Positions 9,317 through 18,009 are shown, numbered from the stretch's first letter. The stretch is DNA of 64,000 bases from Burkholderia sp. OK233 (GCF_900230185.1 NZ_OCSR01000002.1:2108001-2172000), one strand, 5' to 3'. The notes: generated by a model not told the origin, from the letters alone. A program made the numbers and translations.

Positions 9317-9688
9317 ATGTTTGAAATTGGAAAAGAGTATTCCCGGGAAGACATCCACAGGGTGACGGGAGGATGCAAGCAGGCATTCTTGCCTACGAAG
9401 GGCGGCAAGGTCGTTGCCGCGCGATTGCGTCAGGACCTCAACCCCTATGCCCCGGATGTGATCGTCTGCGATAGCAGCGCCGCCGCACGTGCGGCCGGCC
9501 GGACGCTCGCGCGACAGACCGACCCGCTTCCTGTTTTTGTCCGAACAGCAACTGACCGATTCCGTTTCATGGGCGAGTATGTCACCGATGAATCGTTCAC
9601 CGCTCCACTCGACTACGCCAAATACGTGCAGAACACCGGATTTACGCTGGGTCAGATTTCGCGCGTGATCAAGATGAAACGCCGTTGA
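9317..9688 (+). CDS. Conserved protein of unknown function (123 aa)
   Basis: A soluble 123-residue basic protein with no signal peptide or membrane segment. SD ggag lies 9 bases before ATG 9317. Features are a GGCKQAFLPTKGGKVVAARL block (about residues 14-33), LNPYAPDVIVCD (41-52), PVFVRTATDRFRFMGEYV (73-90) and a basic tail IKMKRR. The order NP.AP / PVFV / W-or-F-rich YxGxYxV resembles small domains found next to nuclease or restriction-type proteins (possibly DUF6697-like). I cannot confirm that from sequence alone, so function is left open. It stands alone between an AT-rich gap and a convergent gene. Confidence 0.6.
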   Translation: MFEIGKEYSREDIHRVTGGCKQAFLPTKGGKVVAARLRQDLNPYAPDVIVCDSSAAARAAGRTLARQTDPLPVFVRTATDRFRFMGEYVTDESFTAPLDYAKYVQNTGFTLGQISRVIKMKRR

Positions 9689-9723
9689 TCACAACGGCGT
9701 CTTCGAGTCGTAATCGCCTCTTC

Positions 9724-9755
9724 GCCGGCTGGGTTGTTGCTCGTGCCCAACCGGC
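9724..9755. terminator. Possible stem-loop between convergent genes
   Basis: GCCGGCTGGG (9724-9733) pairs with CCCAACCGGC (9746-9755) with one mismatch and a 12-base loop, between the ends of the genes at 9688 (+) and 9783 (-). There is no clear T-run, so termination is only suggested. Confidence 0.35.
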
Positions 9756-9782
9756 GATCATCAATAGCACGCCAGACAGCGC

Positions 9783-10184
9783 TCACTCCTCGCACTTCAC
9801 ATCCTGCCGTCGCACGACGATGATCACCGGGTAGGTCCCGTGCTCGAGTTCCACGCGCGCGACCACGGCCATGGTCGCGTTGTCGACGTCGTCATACACG
9901 CTGACTTTTTCATTCCGAAGGTTTGTCACGCCGGTACAGGCTGACGCGCGACCTTCGTCGGACACCTTGCATTGAATCGGGTTGTCAGCAACGTAGCGAT
10001 ATTTGTCCCGGTCGGGGGTCGCAAGATATTCACGAAAGCTTTGTGCCGATCCACCGACGCCGGTGACATACCCGATGGCGCACTGCAGTTTGGGTGCGTC
10101 GCTGCCCCCGGTTGTTTGGGCGGTCGCGATCGTGCTTGCGGTTGCAATGACCGCGGCGAGTGTCAATGCAAGGGGATATCTCAT
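9783..10184 (-). CDS. Secreted protein of unknown function
   Basis: About 133 residues beginning MRYPLALTLAAVIATAS, a clear signal peptide with probable cleavage after TATAQ or IATAQ near residue 23. The mature part contains four cysteines (CAIGYV, QCKVSD, SACTGV and C-terminal VKCEE), which could form two disulfides in the periplasm. ATG 10184 is chosen. A GTG 12 bases upstream (10196) also opens the frame, but would put MICA in front of a normal signal peptide. No domain is recognised. It lies downstream of, and on the same strand as, the TetR gene at 10278, about 94 bp away. Confidence 0.65.
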   Translation of the reverse strand: MRYPLALTLAAVIATASTIATAQTTGGSDAPKLQCAIGYVTGVGGSAQSFREYLATPDRDKYRYVADNPIQCKVSDEGRASACTGVTNLRNEKVSVYDDVDNATMAVVARVELEHGTYPVIIVVRRQDVKCEE

Positions 10185-10277
10185 GGCGCAAATCACTGTT
10201 GTCGGTTCGAAGTGCTGGATTGTAATGGCATCTTGCCCAACGGGTCCGAAAGCGGTGATCGGTGCGCCGGCCTGAGA

Positions 10278-11039
10278 TCACTGCTGCTTGCGTGGCTTTC
10301 CTCTGCCCGTGGTTTGCGCCGGGGGTGTGAGCCCCTCGTCACGTTCCCGGCTCCAATGCTCGAGCAGCGTGCGAGTCTGATCGCGAACGGTCGACGTGAG
10401 CAGTGCCGCCTTCTCCGCGTCGATGCTCTTCCAGCCAAGCAGCGACAGCTTGGACGGATGCACGAGGTGAAAAATCACAAGTTGCCCATGCAGGCTGAAG
10501 GTGCGGATCAAGGTGACCGGATCGTCGGCTGCCCGCCCGGAAATTCGCGCCACTAGCGCCACGCTGACATCGTTGAGCGGCTGGCGGATCCGGCAGCCGA
10601 AAATCTGCAGGGCACTCTGAGGTTCGTGTCCCGCCTGTTCGCGTGCGAAGAACATCCGCCGGCCAGGTTTGCTTGCCTTGACGAAAGCGCCGTGCGCGAT
10701 CGCTGTCTGAATGCCGATGAAGGCGTCGATCAACGCCGGCGTGTCGGCGTTTTCACGCAGCGCTTCCTGCGCATGTTCGATGGCCGGGCCGAATGTCTCC
10801 CATGCGTCGTCGGCGAGCATCTCGACGCATGCGCGATACACCCCTTCCTTGTTCTCGAAGTAGTACTGCAGCGCGGGCGCGTTGACGCCGGCGCGGGCCG
10901 CGATGTCGCGTGTCGACGCGCCCTCGAAACCATGTTCGCCAAACAGTTCGATCGCCGCCTCGATGATCCGGTGCCGCGTTTCGTCGCCGCGTGCATAGCC
11001 GCCCTCCGGCGAGCGGCGCAGCTTCTTTGCGGTGCTCAT
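10278..11039 (-). CDS. TetR-family repressor (CecR/YbiH-like) of the adjacent efflux operon
   Basis: A 253-residue TetR regulator with HTH at about residues 20-65 (RHRIIEAAIELFGEHGFEGA, then TRDIAARAGVNAPALQYYF) and a C-terminal ligand domain of the CecR/DUF1956 type. ATG 11039 has a strong SD (ggagaaagatgc). The frame is open further upstream to 11324, but that would run through the divergent promoter and into the pump gene. It is divergent from a HlyD-MFS-OMF operon at 11149, and an inverted repeat overlaps that operon's promoter, so repression of the pump and release by a toxic ligand is inferred. The basic tail (RGKPRKQQ) is unusual. Confidence 0.85.
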   Translation of the reverse strand: MSTAKKLRRSPEGGYARGDETRHRIIEAAIELFGEHGFEGASTRDIAARAGVNAPALQYYFENKEGVYRACVEMLADDAWETFGPAIEHAQEALRENADTPALIDAFIGIQTAIAHGAFVKASKPGRRMFFAREQAGHEPQSALQIFGCRIRQPLNDVSVALVARISGRAADDPVTLIRTFSLHGQLVIFHLVHPSKLSLLGWKSIDAEKAALLTSTVRDQTRTLLEHWSRERDEGLTPPAQTTGRGKPRKQQ

Positions 11040-11089
11040 GCATCTTTCTCCATTACGCCTATTGCGGAAATTCGTAAGAAATATATCAC

Positions 11090-11121
11090 TTGACACAATT
11101 TGATCAACTGGAATAATTGTG
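11090..11121 (+). promoter_or_regulatory. Promoter of efflux operon with overlapping operator
   Basis: TTGACA (11090-11095), a 16-base spacer and AATAAT (11112-11117) form a near-consensus sigma-70 promoter. The inverted repeat CACAATT (11094-11100) / AATTGTG (11115-11121) with a 14-base spacer overlaps both boxes, ideal for TetR repression. The position also rules out a GTG start at 11119 for the pump gene. Confidence 0.7.
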
Positions 11122-11148
11122 CCACGTGGAAATAATTGGACCGATACG

Positions 11149-12291
11149 ATGTCAGCGACCGCAGGCTCTCCCTCCCTCCCGATACCCGCCGAAGATTCGC
11201 CCGCCGCGGGCGCGAGGCGTCCCAGCCGGCGCACGGTGCTGATCGCGCTCGGCGTTGTCGCGCTGATCGTCGGCGCCGTCTGGCTCGCCCGCTGGTGGAC
11301 GGTGGGCCGCTTCATCGAAAGCACCGACGACGCCTATCTGCAGGCCGACAGCGTTACCGTGGCGCCCAAGATCGCCGGCTACGTTACGGAAGTTTACGTC
11401 GCGGACAATCAGGTCGTGAAGCCGGGCGATTCGCTTGTCCATCTCGACGCCCGCCAGTATCAGGTCGCGCTCGACCAGGCGCGGGCCACGATCGACGCGC
11501 GTAAGGCCGACATCGAACGCGCGCAGGCCGACATCAAACAGCAGCAGTCCAACATTGTGCAGACCCAGGCGCAGCAGCAGGTGGCGCGCGTGAGCGCGCA
11601 GCATGCGAGCGACGAAGTGCGGCGCTACGCGCCGCTCGTCGCCACCGGCGCTGAAAGCAGTGAACGGCTGGCGGAATTGACCAGCAATCGCGATCAGGCG
11701 AATGCCACGCTCGCCGCGAATTCGGCGGCGGTCGAGGCAGCACGCTCGCAGATCGGTTCGGCCACCGCGCAGCTCGCGCAGGCGCGCGCGCAACTCGAAG
11801 CGGCCCAGGCCAGTGCACAACAATCGCAACTTGATCTCGACAACACGGTGGTGCGCAGTGTCCTCGGCGGCAAGGTCGGTGATCGCACCGTGCGAGTCGG
11901 TCAGTACGCGCAACCCGGCACACGGATGCTGACGGTCGTGCCGGTCCAAAGTACCTATTTGCTGGCGAACTTCAAGGAAACGCAGGTGGGCGGGATGCGC
12001 ATCGGTCAGCCGGTGGAACTGCACGTCGACGCGTTGCCCGGTCATACGTTGCACGGCGTGATCGACAGCTTCTCGCCCGGCACGGGCTCGCAATTCGCGC
12101 TGCTGCCGCCGGAAAACGCCACCGGTAACTTTACGAAAATCGTGCAGCGGGTGCCCGTGCGGATTCGGATCGACACAGGGGTGGAGACGCGCAGCGTGCT
12201 CTTGCCGGGGCTGTCGGTGACCGTGGATGTCGACACGCGTTCAGCGCGCGATCGTGACGCACGCATCGATAGCGAGAACCATCGTGGCTGA
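11149..12291 (+). CDS. HlyD/EmrA-type membrane fusion protein of a tripartite efflux pump
   Basis: About 380 residues. A short cytoplasmic N-terminus is followed by one membrane anchor (about residues 33-52, TVLIALGVVALIVGAVWLARW), a biotinyl-lipoyl half-motif (STDDAYLQADSVTVAPKIAGYV), a long coiled-coil hairpin rich in Q, A and R (about 105-215), and the second lipoyl half with VRVGQYAQPGTRMLTVVP. ATG 11149 is chosen because the promoter -10 box lies at 11112-11117. EmrA-like proteins bridge an inner-membrane MFS pump and an outer-membrane channel. The MFS gene follows with overlap and the channel gene after that, making a complete EmrAB-TolC-like operon. Confidence 0.9.
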   Translation: MSATAGSPSLPIPAEDSPAAGARRPSRRTVLIALGVVALIVGAVWLARWWTVGRFIESTDDAYLQADSVTVAPKIAGYVTEVYVADNQVVKPGDSLVHLDARQYQVALDQARATIDARKADIERAQADIKQQQSNIVQTQAQQQVARVSAQHASDEVRRYAPLVATGAESSERLAELTSNRDQANATLAANSAAVEAARSQIGSATAQLAQARAQLEAAQASAQQSQLDLDNTVVRSVLGGKVGDRTVRVGQYAQPGTRMLTVVPVQSTYLLANFKETQVGGMRIGQPVELHVDALPGHTLHGVIDSFSPGTGSQFALLPPENATGNFTKIVQRVPVRIRIDTGVETRSVLLPGLSVTVDVDTRSARDRDARIDSENHRG

Positions 12292-13882
12292 ATCGGCAAC
12301 CACAACGCCCGCCGCCGCACCGCGTGGGGAGGAGCGTGCCAGCGTCGGCGACTGGATCGCCGTCGCCGCAGGCGCGCTCGGCGCCCTGATGGCGACACTC
12401 GACATCTCGATCACGAACTCCGCGCTGCCGCAGATCCAGGGCGAAATCGGCGCCACCGGTACGGAAGGCACCTGGATTTCGACCGGCTATCTGATGTCGG
12501 AAATCGTGATGATTCCGCTGGCCGCATGGCTCACGCGCGTGTTCGGCCTGCGCAATTTCCTGCTGACGAATTCGGCGCTTTTCATTGCCTTTTCGATGAT
12601 GTGCGGCTGGTCGCATACGTTACCCATGATGATCGCCGGCCGCATCGGGCAGGGCTTCACGGGCGGCGCGCTGATCCCAACGGCGCAGACCATTATCCGC
12701 ACGCGCCTGCCGCTATCGCAGATGCCGGTCGGCATGACCATGTTCGGCCTGATCGTATTGCTCGGGCCGCTGCTGGGACCGGTTGTCGGTGGCTGGCTCG
12801 CGGAGAACATCAGCTGGAGCTGGTGCTTCTTCATGAATCTGCCGATCTGCCTTGCGCTGATGACCCTGTTGATCGTCGGCTTGCCGTCAGATCGGCCGCA
12901 CTGGGAAGCGTTTTTCAAGGCGGACTGGCTCGGCATCGTGGGTCTCGCGATCGGTCTCAGTTCGCTCACGGTCGTGCTCGAGGAAGGCCAGCGCGAGCGC
13001 TGGTTCGAATCGTCGATGATCGTGACGCTTACCTGCGTGTCGGTCTTCGGCATGATCCTGATCGCCGCCTCGCAAATGACCGCCAGGAAGCCGATCGTGC
13101 GCCTCGGTCTGATGCGCAACCCGAATTACGCCAGCGTGATCGTGATCGTGTCCGCGGTCGGCGCAGCGCTTTATGGCGTGTCGTATCTGCTGCCGCAGTT
13201 TCTCGGGGTGGTCGCGGGCTACAACGCGGAACAGTCCGGCGCGATCATGCTGCTTTCCGGGCTGCCCGCCTTCATGATCATGCCGGTCCTGCCCCGGCTG
13301 CTCGGTAAAGTCGATTTCCGCGTGCTGGTGATTACCGGGCTGGTGTTGTACGCGATCAGTTGCATGATCGACATTGAGTTGACAGCGCAGAGCGTCGGGC
13401 ACGATTTTATCTGGTCGCAACTGATACGCGGTACCGCACAGATGCTCGCGATGATGCCGCTCAATCAGGCGTCGATGGCGGCCGTGTCGCGCGAAGATTC
13501 CGGTGACGCCGCCGGTCTCTACAACATGGCGCGCAACCTTGGCGGGTCGATTGGCCTTGCGATCATCGGTACCGTGATCGACCGGCGCACGACCTTTCAT
13601 ACCGCGATGATCCGCGAGTCTGTCAGTGCAAATTCGCTGATCGGCCAGGAGAGCCTGGCGGCGAACGCGGCGAACTGGTTCGCCCATACGGGCGACATGG
13701 CGTACTCGCAGATGCGCGCGCTTGGGCAACTCGGCGCGCAGATCCAGCAGCAGGCCATCGTGATGACCTATTCGGAAACCTTCTATCTGCTCGGCATCGC
13801 GCTGATCGCCTGCATTCCGCTTGCGCTGCTTCTGAAAACACCCAGCCGGAATGCACCGCCGCCTTCTTCCGCCGGACACTAA
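12284..13882 (+). CDS. DHA2-family MFS drug exporter (EmrB-like)
   Basis: A 14-helix MFS exporter of about 532 residues. Motif C-like LGPLLGPVVGGWL, ALMATLDISITNSALPQI in TM1 and RIGQGFTGGALIPTAQTII in TM4 identify the DHA2/EmrB branch. GTG 12284 overlaps the upstream gene's stop by 8 bases, with gcgagaacc before it, and is preferred. ATG 12227 in the same frame is an alternative that would add 19 residues. It exports toxic compounds across the inner membrane with protons, coupled to the HlyD protein before it and the channel after it. Actual substrates are unknown. Confidence 0.9.
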   Translation: MAESATTTPAAAPRGEERASVGDWIAVAAGALGALMATLDISITNSALPQIQGEIGATGTEGTWISTGYLMSEIVMIPLAAWLTRVFGLRNFLLTNSALFIAFSMMCGWSHTLPMMIAGRIGQGFTGGALIPTAQTIIRTRLPLSQMPVGMTMFGLIVLLGPLLGPVVGGWLAENISWSWCFFMNLPICLALMTLLIVGLPSDRPHWEAFFKADWLGIVGLAIGLSSLTVVLEEGQRERWFESSMIVTLTCVSVFGMILIAASQMTARKPIVRLGLMRNPNYASVIVIVSAVGAALYGVSYLLPQFLGVVAGYNAEQSGAIMLLSGLPAFMIMPVLPRLLGKVDFRVLVITGLVLYAISCMIDIELTAQSVGHDFIWSQLIRGTAQMLAMMPLNQASMAAVSREDSGDAAGLYNMARNLGGSIGLAIIGTVIDRRTTFHTAMIRESVSANSLIGQESLAANAANWFAHTGDMAYSQMRALGQLGAQIQQQAIVMTYSETFYLLGIALIACIPLALLLKTPSRNAPPPSSAGH

Positions 13883-15369
13883 TGTCTTTTCATCACACCA
13901 TGATGTTCAACCGTCCCTCGTCTATCGCACTGGCCGCCGCCGTGCTTCTGTCCGCTTTGTCGGGTTGCACGGTCGGCCCGGATTATCACGGCGCACCACC
14001 GGTTGCGCAGGACGCCCGCAGCAGCGCGACCTTCGTGCGTGCGCCGGCTTCCGGTACGACTACGACGCCCGCGCCGAACCAGTGGTGGCTCGCATTCAAC
14101 GATCCGCAGTTGAACGATCTCATCGCCGCCGCCTTTGCGCATAGTCCCGACGTGCATATTGCGCAGGCCCGGTTGCGGGAATCGCGTTCACAACTGCAGA
14201 AGCAACGTGCGAACGAATTGCCGAAAATCTCTGGGGACGCTGCCGCGCTGCGCATGCGCTCGCCTGATCTGAGCTCGCTCAGCTCCGGAAGCTCGTCAGG
14301 CAGCAGTACAGCGTCGTCGGGTCGTGGCCCGCTGCAGCTCTACACCGCGGGCTTCGACGCCACGTGGGAAATCGATCTGTTTGGCGGCACGCGGCGCGCC
14401 ATCGAAGCGGCGTCCGCGGATGCGGAAGCCGTCGATGCCGATCTCGCAGACACTCAGGTGTCGCTCGCGGCCGAGGTTGCGCAGGCCTACATCGAACTGC
14501 GCGACCAGCAGACGCGGCTTGAACTCGCGCAGCGTCAGGCGGAGACCGAACAGAAGATGTTGACGCTCACGCAGCAGCGCCGGGAGCGCGGCACGGCTGC
14601 GGACATCGATGTCGAACGCCTGAGCACGCAGGTTGAGAACACGCGCGCAACGCTGATTCCGCTCGACGCGCAACTGACCGATTCGCTCGACCGCCTCGCT
14701 GTGCTGACCGGCCGTGAGCCCGGCGCGCTGGACCAACAACTCGCGGGCACGCGGCCGCTGCCGGCATTACCGGGGACGGTGGCGATCGGCGATCCGTCGG
14801 TGATGTTGCAGCAGCGTCCCGACATTCGCGCAGCGGAGCGGCGGCTTGCGTCGAGCAATGCGCAGATTGGTGAACACGTCGCAGACTTTTTCCCTAAGGT
14901 GACGTTGCTCGGCGATATCGGATTCAGCGCAGGCGATCCGGGCCATCTCGTACGCAAAAACAATTTCAGCTGGATCGGCGCGCCGTATCTGCAATGGAAC
15001 GCGTTTGATTTTGGTCGAACACTGGGCAGCGTGCACGCAGCCGAGGCATCGCGGGACGAAGCCGAGGCGCGTTATACGAAGGCCGTGCTCGGCGCACTGC
15101 AGGACGCGAACTCGTCGCTCTCGCGCTATGGGCATCAGCGCGAGCATGTCGTCACGTTGCAAAAGGTGGAAGCATCCGCAAGCCACTCGGCCACGCTGAT
15201 GCGGCAGCGCTATTCCGCCGGTGTTGCCACGCTGATCGATCTGCTTGATACGCAGCGCGAAGAATTCACCGCGCAGCAGAGTGTCGTCGCGGGACAGGCC
15301 GAGTTGCTCAAGGACTTTGTGTCGCTGCAGAAAAGCCTCGGCATCGGCTGGCAAGCGCAGCAAGGCTAG
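13882..15369 (+). CDS. Outer-membrane efflux lipoprotein, NodT/OprM family
   Basis: A 495-residue TolC-fold channel. The N-terminus has a lipoprotein signal peptide ending LSGC (Cys 29), followed by TVGPDYH, the classic start of NodT-family mature proteins. Two OEP domains follow (about residues 60-270 and 290-485) with coiled-coil heptads. A Ser/Gly/Thr-rich linker (about 130-150, SSLSSGSSSGSSTASSGRG) is longer than usual. The start codon overlaps the pump gene's stop by one base (TAATG), so translation is coupled. It completes the tripartite pump. Confidence 0.92.
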   Translation: MSFHHTMMFNRPSSIALAAAVLLSALSGCTVGPDYHGAPPVAQDARSSATFVRAPASGTTTTPAPNQWWLAFNDPQLNDLIAAAFAHSPDVHIAQARLRESRSQLQKQRANELPKISGDAAALRMRSPDLSSLSSGSSSGSSTASSGRGPLQLYTAGFDATWEIDLFGGTRRAIEAASADAEAVDADLADTQVSLAAEVAQAYIELRDQQTRLELAQRQAETEQKMLTLTQQRRERGTAADIDVERLSTQVENTRATLIPLDAQLTDSLDRLAVLTGREPGALDQQLAGTRPLPALPGTVAIGDPSVMLQQRPDIRAAERRLASSNAQIGEHVADFFPKVTLLGDIGFSAGDPGHLVRKNNFSWIGAPYLQWNAFDFGRTLGSVHAAEASRDEAEARYTKAVLGALQDANSSLSRYGHQREHVVTLQKVEASASHSATLMRQRYSAGVATLIDLLDTQREEFTAQQSVVAGQAELLKDFVSLQKSLGIGWQAQQG

Positions 15370-15406
15370 CGCGCGGACGCGACCATATCCCTGATAGATC
15401 ATTCAG

Positions 15407-16930
15407 TTACGCTTTAGCGGTAGCGACGCCCTGCGGATTCGCACGGCGCGCCGCTTTTGCCGCAGCTTCAATACTTGTGGCGAGACGTTGAGTGGCAATT
15501 TCAATTTCGGCGTCGCTGAAACCGCCGAGACCCAGTATCAGACCCATCGGGCCTTTTCCATCGGAATACATGGGCGATACCGCTCGTACAGCAACCCCAC
15601 TTTCGCCCGCCAAGGACGCTACCAACCTGTCGTCGACACCCCCTCCAAGCCAGAGCACGAGGTGCATGCCCTGATCGCTCGGCTGCAACCAGGCGACCTC
15701 TTTCGGCAGCAGTCGCTCGAGCGTCTCGATGATGCACGCGCGGCGGTCCGCATAGACACCACGAATTCGCCGGATGTGACGGTCCAGGTGGCCTTCCGCG
15801 ATAAAGGCTGCCAGTACGTGCTGATCTGCGTTCGGGGGATTGCGATCCATGAGCACGCGCGCGCCACAGAATGCTTCCACGAGGTTCTGCGGGACAACCG
15901 CATAGCCGAGCCGCAATGACGGAAACAGGATCTTGCTGAAGGTGCCGAGATAGACCACCCGGTTAGGGTCCAGCCCCTGGAGCGACGGAAATGGATGTCC
16001 TGCATAACGCAGTTCGCTGTCGTAGTCGTCTTCGACCACCCAGGCGCTGTTGGCGCGAGCCCACGCCAACAGCGCGTTACGCCTCGCCATGCTCAATGGC
16101 ATTCCCAGCGGATACTGGTGCGACGACGTGACGAATGCCGCCCGTGCGTGCGGCGCCAGCTTGATACCCTCGTCGACGTTGAGGCCCTCTGCATCGACGG
16201 GTACCCGGATCATGCACTCCGGGCGGCCGGCGCTTTCCAGTATGGCCGTAATGCCCCTATACGCCGGGTCCTCGACCCACGCCGACGCGTCGCCATCGAG
16301 CAGCACCTGGCATGACAGGTAAAGGCCTTGCTGCGTGCCGCTTGTGATGATCACCTGGTCCGCCTCGCAGCGAACCGAGCGCGATTTCCTGACGTAGTCG
16401 GCCACCGCTTCGCGCAGCGCCAGCGCCCCTTGTGGATCGCCATACCCGGCCGGCGCGCCGGGTCCGCGGGCGCGCAGCCGGTTGCCGAGCCGGCGCCAGA
16501 CGTCATCCGGAGCGGCAGGGCCAGTGGGTACCGAAACTGCGAAAGGCGCCTGCGGTACGGCAGAAAACTGACGTGCAACCTGTGCGAACAGACGGGCGCG
16601 TTCTGGAAGCGGGGCAGTTTCAACGGATGAGGACCGCCCTCGGGCATCGGCGGGGAGCGTCAACGATTGCGCCACGCGCGTGTCGGAGCCAGGCTGCGAT
16701 TGCAGAAAGCCTTCGGCGATCAGTTGCTCGAATGCCTCGACGACGGTTCCCCGTGCAACATGCAACGACGCAGCTAACGTGCGCGTGGATGGGAGCACCT
16801 CACCGGGTTTGAGATCGCCTCGGCGGACGGCGTCGCGGAGTGCCTGCGCGAGCTGACGGCCCAAATGGCCCGCGGCTCGATCCAGCATGCCGATCGCCGG
16901 AACTTCCACCGCTTTCGGTTTGCGGGCCAT
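15407..16930 (-). CDS. MocR/PdxR-type GntR regulator (HTH plus aminotransferase domain)
   Basis: About 507 residues: an N-terminal GntR winged helix (about 15-85; LKPGEVLPSTRTLAASLHVARGT) joined to a class-I aminotransferase-like domain (about 115-490). The PLP-binding lysine region is VYLGTFSKILFPSLRLGY, and VEDDYDSELRY carries the Asp/Tyr residues that contact PLP. ATG 16930 (MARKPK) is preferred over TTG 16945, which has no SD. MocR proteins sense PLP or amino compounds. It is divergent from a PaiB-like FMN-binding protein gene, and a long palindrome sits between them. It converges on the efflux operon with only 37 bp between stops. Confidence 0.88.
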   Translation of the reverse strand: MARKPKAVEVPAIGMLDRAAGHLGRQLAQALRDAVRRGDLKPGEVLPSTRTLAASLHVARGTVVEAFEQLIAEGFLQSQPGSDTRVAQSLTLPADARGRSSSVETAPLPERARLFAQVARQFSAVPQAPFAVSVPTGPAAPDDVWRRLGNRLRARGPGAPAGYGDPQGALALREAVADYVRKSRSVRCEADQVIITSGTQQGLYLSCQVLLDGDASAWVEDPAYRGITAILESAGRPECMIRVPVDAEGLNVDEGIKLAPHARAAFVTSSHQYPLGMPLSMARRNALLAWARANSAWVVEDDYDSELRYAGHPFPSLQGLDPNRVVYLGTFSKILFPSLRLGYAVVPQNLVEAFCGARVLMDRNPPNADQHVLAAFIAEGHLDRHIRRIRGVYADRRACIIETLERLLPKEVAWLQPSDQGMHLVLWLGGGVDDRLVASLAGESGVAVRAVSPMYSDGKGPMGLILGLGGFSDAEIEIATQRLATSIEAAAKAARRANPQGVATAKA

Positions 16931-16957
16931 GGCTTTCTGGTCCAAAGAAAATGATCC

Positions 16958-16985
16958 AAACTGGTTCTACAATATAAACCAGTTT
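16958..16985. promoter_or_regulatory. Probable MocR operator (inverted repeat)
   Basis: AAACTGGTT (16958-16966) and AACCAGTTT (16977-16985) are perfect 9-base arms with a 10-base A/T-rich spacer that contains -10-like sequences for both directions. It lies between the divergent MocR and PaiB-like genes. Confidence 0.6.
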
Positions 16986-17070
16986 GCCGCCACAATTCTT
17001 TGCAGGCCTGCCGCACCGGCGTTGCCTGCAATGAGGGTTAGCGCGTCGCAGCACTCATCACGGAGCCCCT

Positions 17071-17730
17071 ATGTACGTACCCACTCATTTTGATGAACCG
17101 CGCACCGAGGTGCTGCACACGCTGATCACAGAGAATCCGCTTGGCATTCTGTTCACGCATGGCAAAAGCGGTCTGGACGCCAACCACATTCCGTTTGATC
17201 TGAAAGCCGGCGAAGGCGCATGTGGCGTCCTTCATGCTCACGTGGCTCGCGCAAATCCGGTCTGGCAGGACGTGGCCAACGGCGACGAGGTACTGGTCGT
17301 GTTTCGCGCCGGCGACGCCTATATCTCGCCCACCTGGTATCCGAGCAAGCACGAGTTTCACAAGCAGGTGCCGACATGGAACTACAGGGTGGTCCACGTG
17401 CACGGCCGGGTGACCATCCGCGATGACGAACGCTATGTGCGAGGGCTGGTCGCTCGCCTCACACGAACCCATGAAGCCTCCCAGCCCCAGCCGTGGAAGA
17501 TGACGGACAGCGCCAGCGACTACATCGATACGATGCTCAAGGCGATCGTCGGCGTCGAGATCGAAATCACACGGTTGGTCGGGAAGATCAAGCTCAGCCA
17601 GAACAAGGAGGTGCGGGATATACAAGGGGCCGGCGCAGCCCTCAACGAACGGGGAGAAAGCGTGATCGGCGGAGCCATGCTTGACTACGCCGCGATAAAG
17701 GCCGCAAAGGCAGACGATTCCCCCGCCTGA
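17071..17730 (+). CDS. FMN-binding negative regulator-like protein, PaiB family
   Basis: A 219-residue protein of the PaiB/FMN-binding split-barrel family. It begins MYVPTHFDEPRTEVL, has the central block DEVLVVFRAGDAYISPTWYPSKHE (about residues 82-104), and W/P residues in WNYRVVHVHGRV and QPWKMTD that are conserved in the family. Members bind FMN. In Bacillus, PaiB is linked to sporulation and protease control, but in proteobacteria the role is unclear. The pairing with a divergent MocR regulator is common and suggests B6/FMN-related control. Confidence 0.85.
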   Translation: MYVPTHFDEPRTEVLHTLITENPLGILFTHGKSGLDANHIPFDLKAGEGACGVLHAHVARANPVWQDVANGDEVLVVFRAGDAYISPTWYPSKHEFHKQVPTWNYRVVHVHGRVTIRDDERYVRGLVARLTRTHEASQPQPWKMTDSASDYIDTMLKAIVGVEIEITRLVGKIKLSQNKEVRDIQGAGAALNERGESVIGGAMLDYAAIKAAKADDSPA

Positions 17731-17738
17731 CGCTCATG

Positions 17739-17758
17739 AAAAACCGCGACCAGCGCGG
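17739..17758 (-). terminator. Possible weak terminator on the minus strand
   Basis: On the minus strand CCGCG, a 5-base loop and CGCGG are followed by TTTTT (plus-strand A-run 17739-17743). The stem is only 5 bp. It would end transcription through the amidohydrolase remnant just upstream. Confidence 0.35.
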
Positions 17759-17804
17759 CCTCTGATGTTGAGCAGACAGCGTGGCGGCAGGAAGGGGAGG
17801 CGGC

Positions 17805-17978
17805 TCAGGCAGGAGGGAGCGCGAGCCGCGCGACTTCAGCAAAGTATCGCGCACCGGTGAGCAAGATCTCGTCGTTGAAATCGTATGTGGCGTTGTGGAG
17901 CGGAGTACTCCCTGCCTTCCCCGTCTCTCCGTTGCCGGTCGCAGCGGGAATGCAGAACAGCGGTGAGTCTCGGTAAAG
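17805..17978 (-). pseudogene. Remnant of an M20D amidohydrolase C-terminus
   Basis: The open stretch of 57 codons before the stop at 17805-17807 reads ...GNGETG...PLHNATYDFNDEILLTGARYF, the characteristic last segment of M20D amidohydrolases (hippurate/IAA-amino-acid hydrolase type). In these, HN.RYDFND carries a metal-binding or active-site histidine. An in-frame TAG at 17979-17981 precedes it, and no upstream domain exists before the TetR gene. It is therefore a decayed tail left by a deletion. Confidence 0.65.
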
Positions 17979-18009
17979 CTACAGACGCACCGCCGAACTA
18001 CACATTGGG

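Noticed and set aside
11040-11324. Upstream extension of the TetR frame
   Set aside because: It would cross the divergent promoter and the start of the pump gene. ATG 11039 has a strong Shine-Dalgarno and gives the normal TetR N-terminus.
12887-13879. 330-codon minus-strand ORF inside the efflux pump gene
   Set aside because: Antisense shadow of a well-supported MFS gene.
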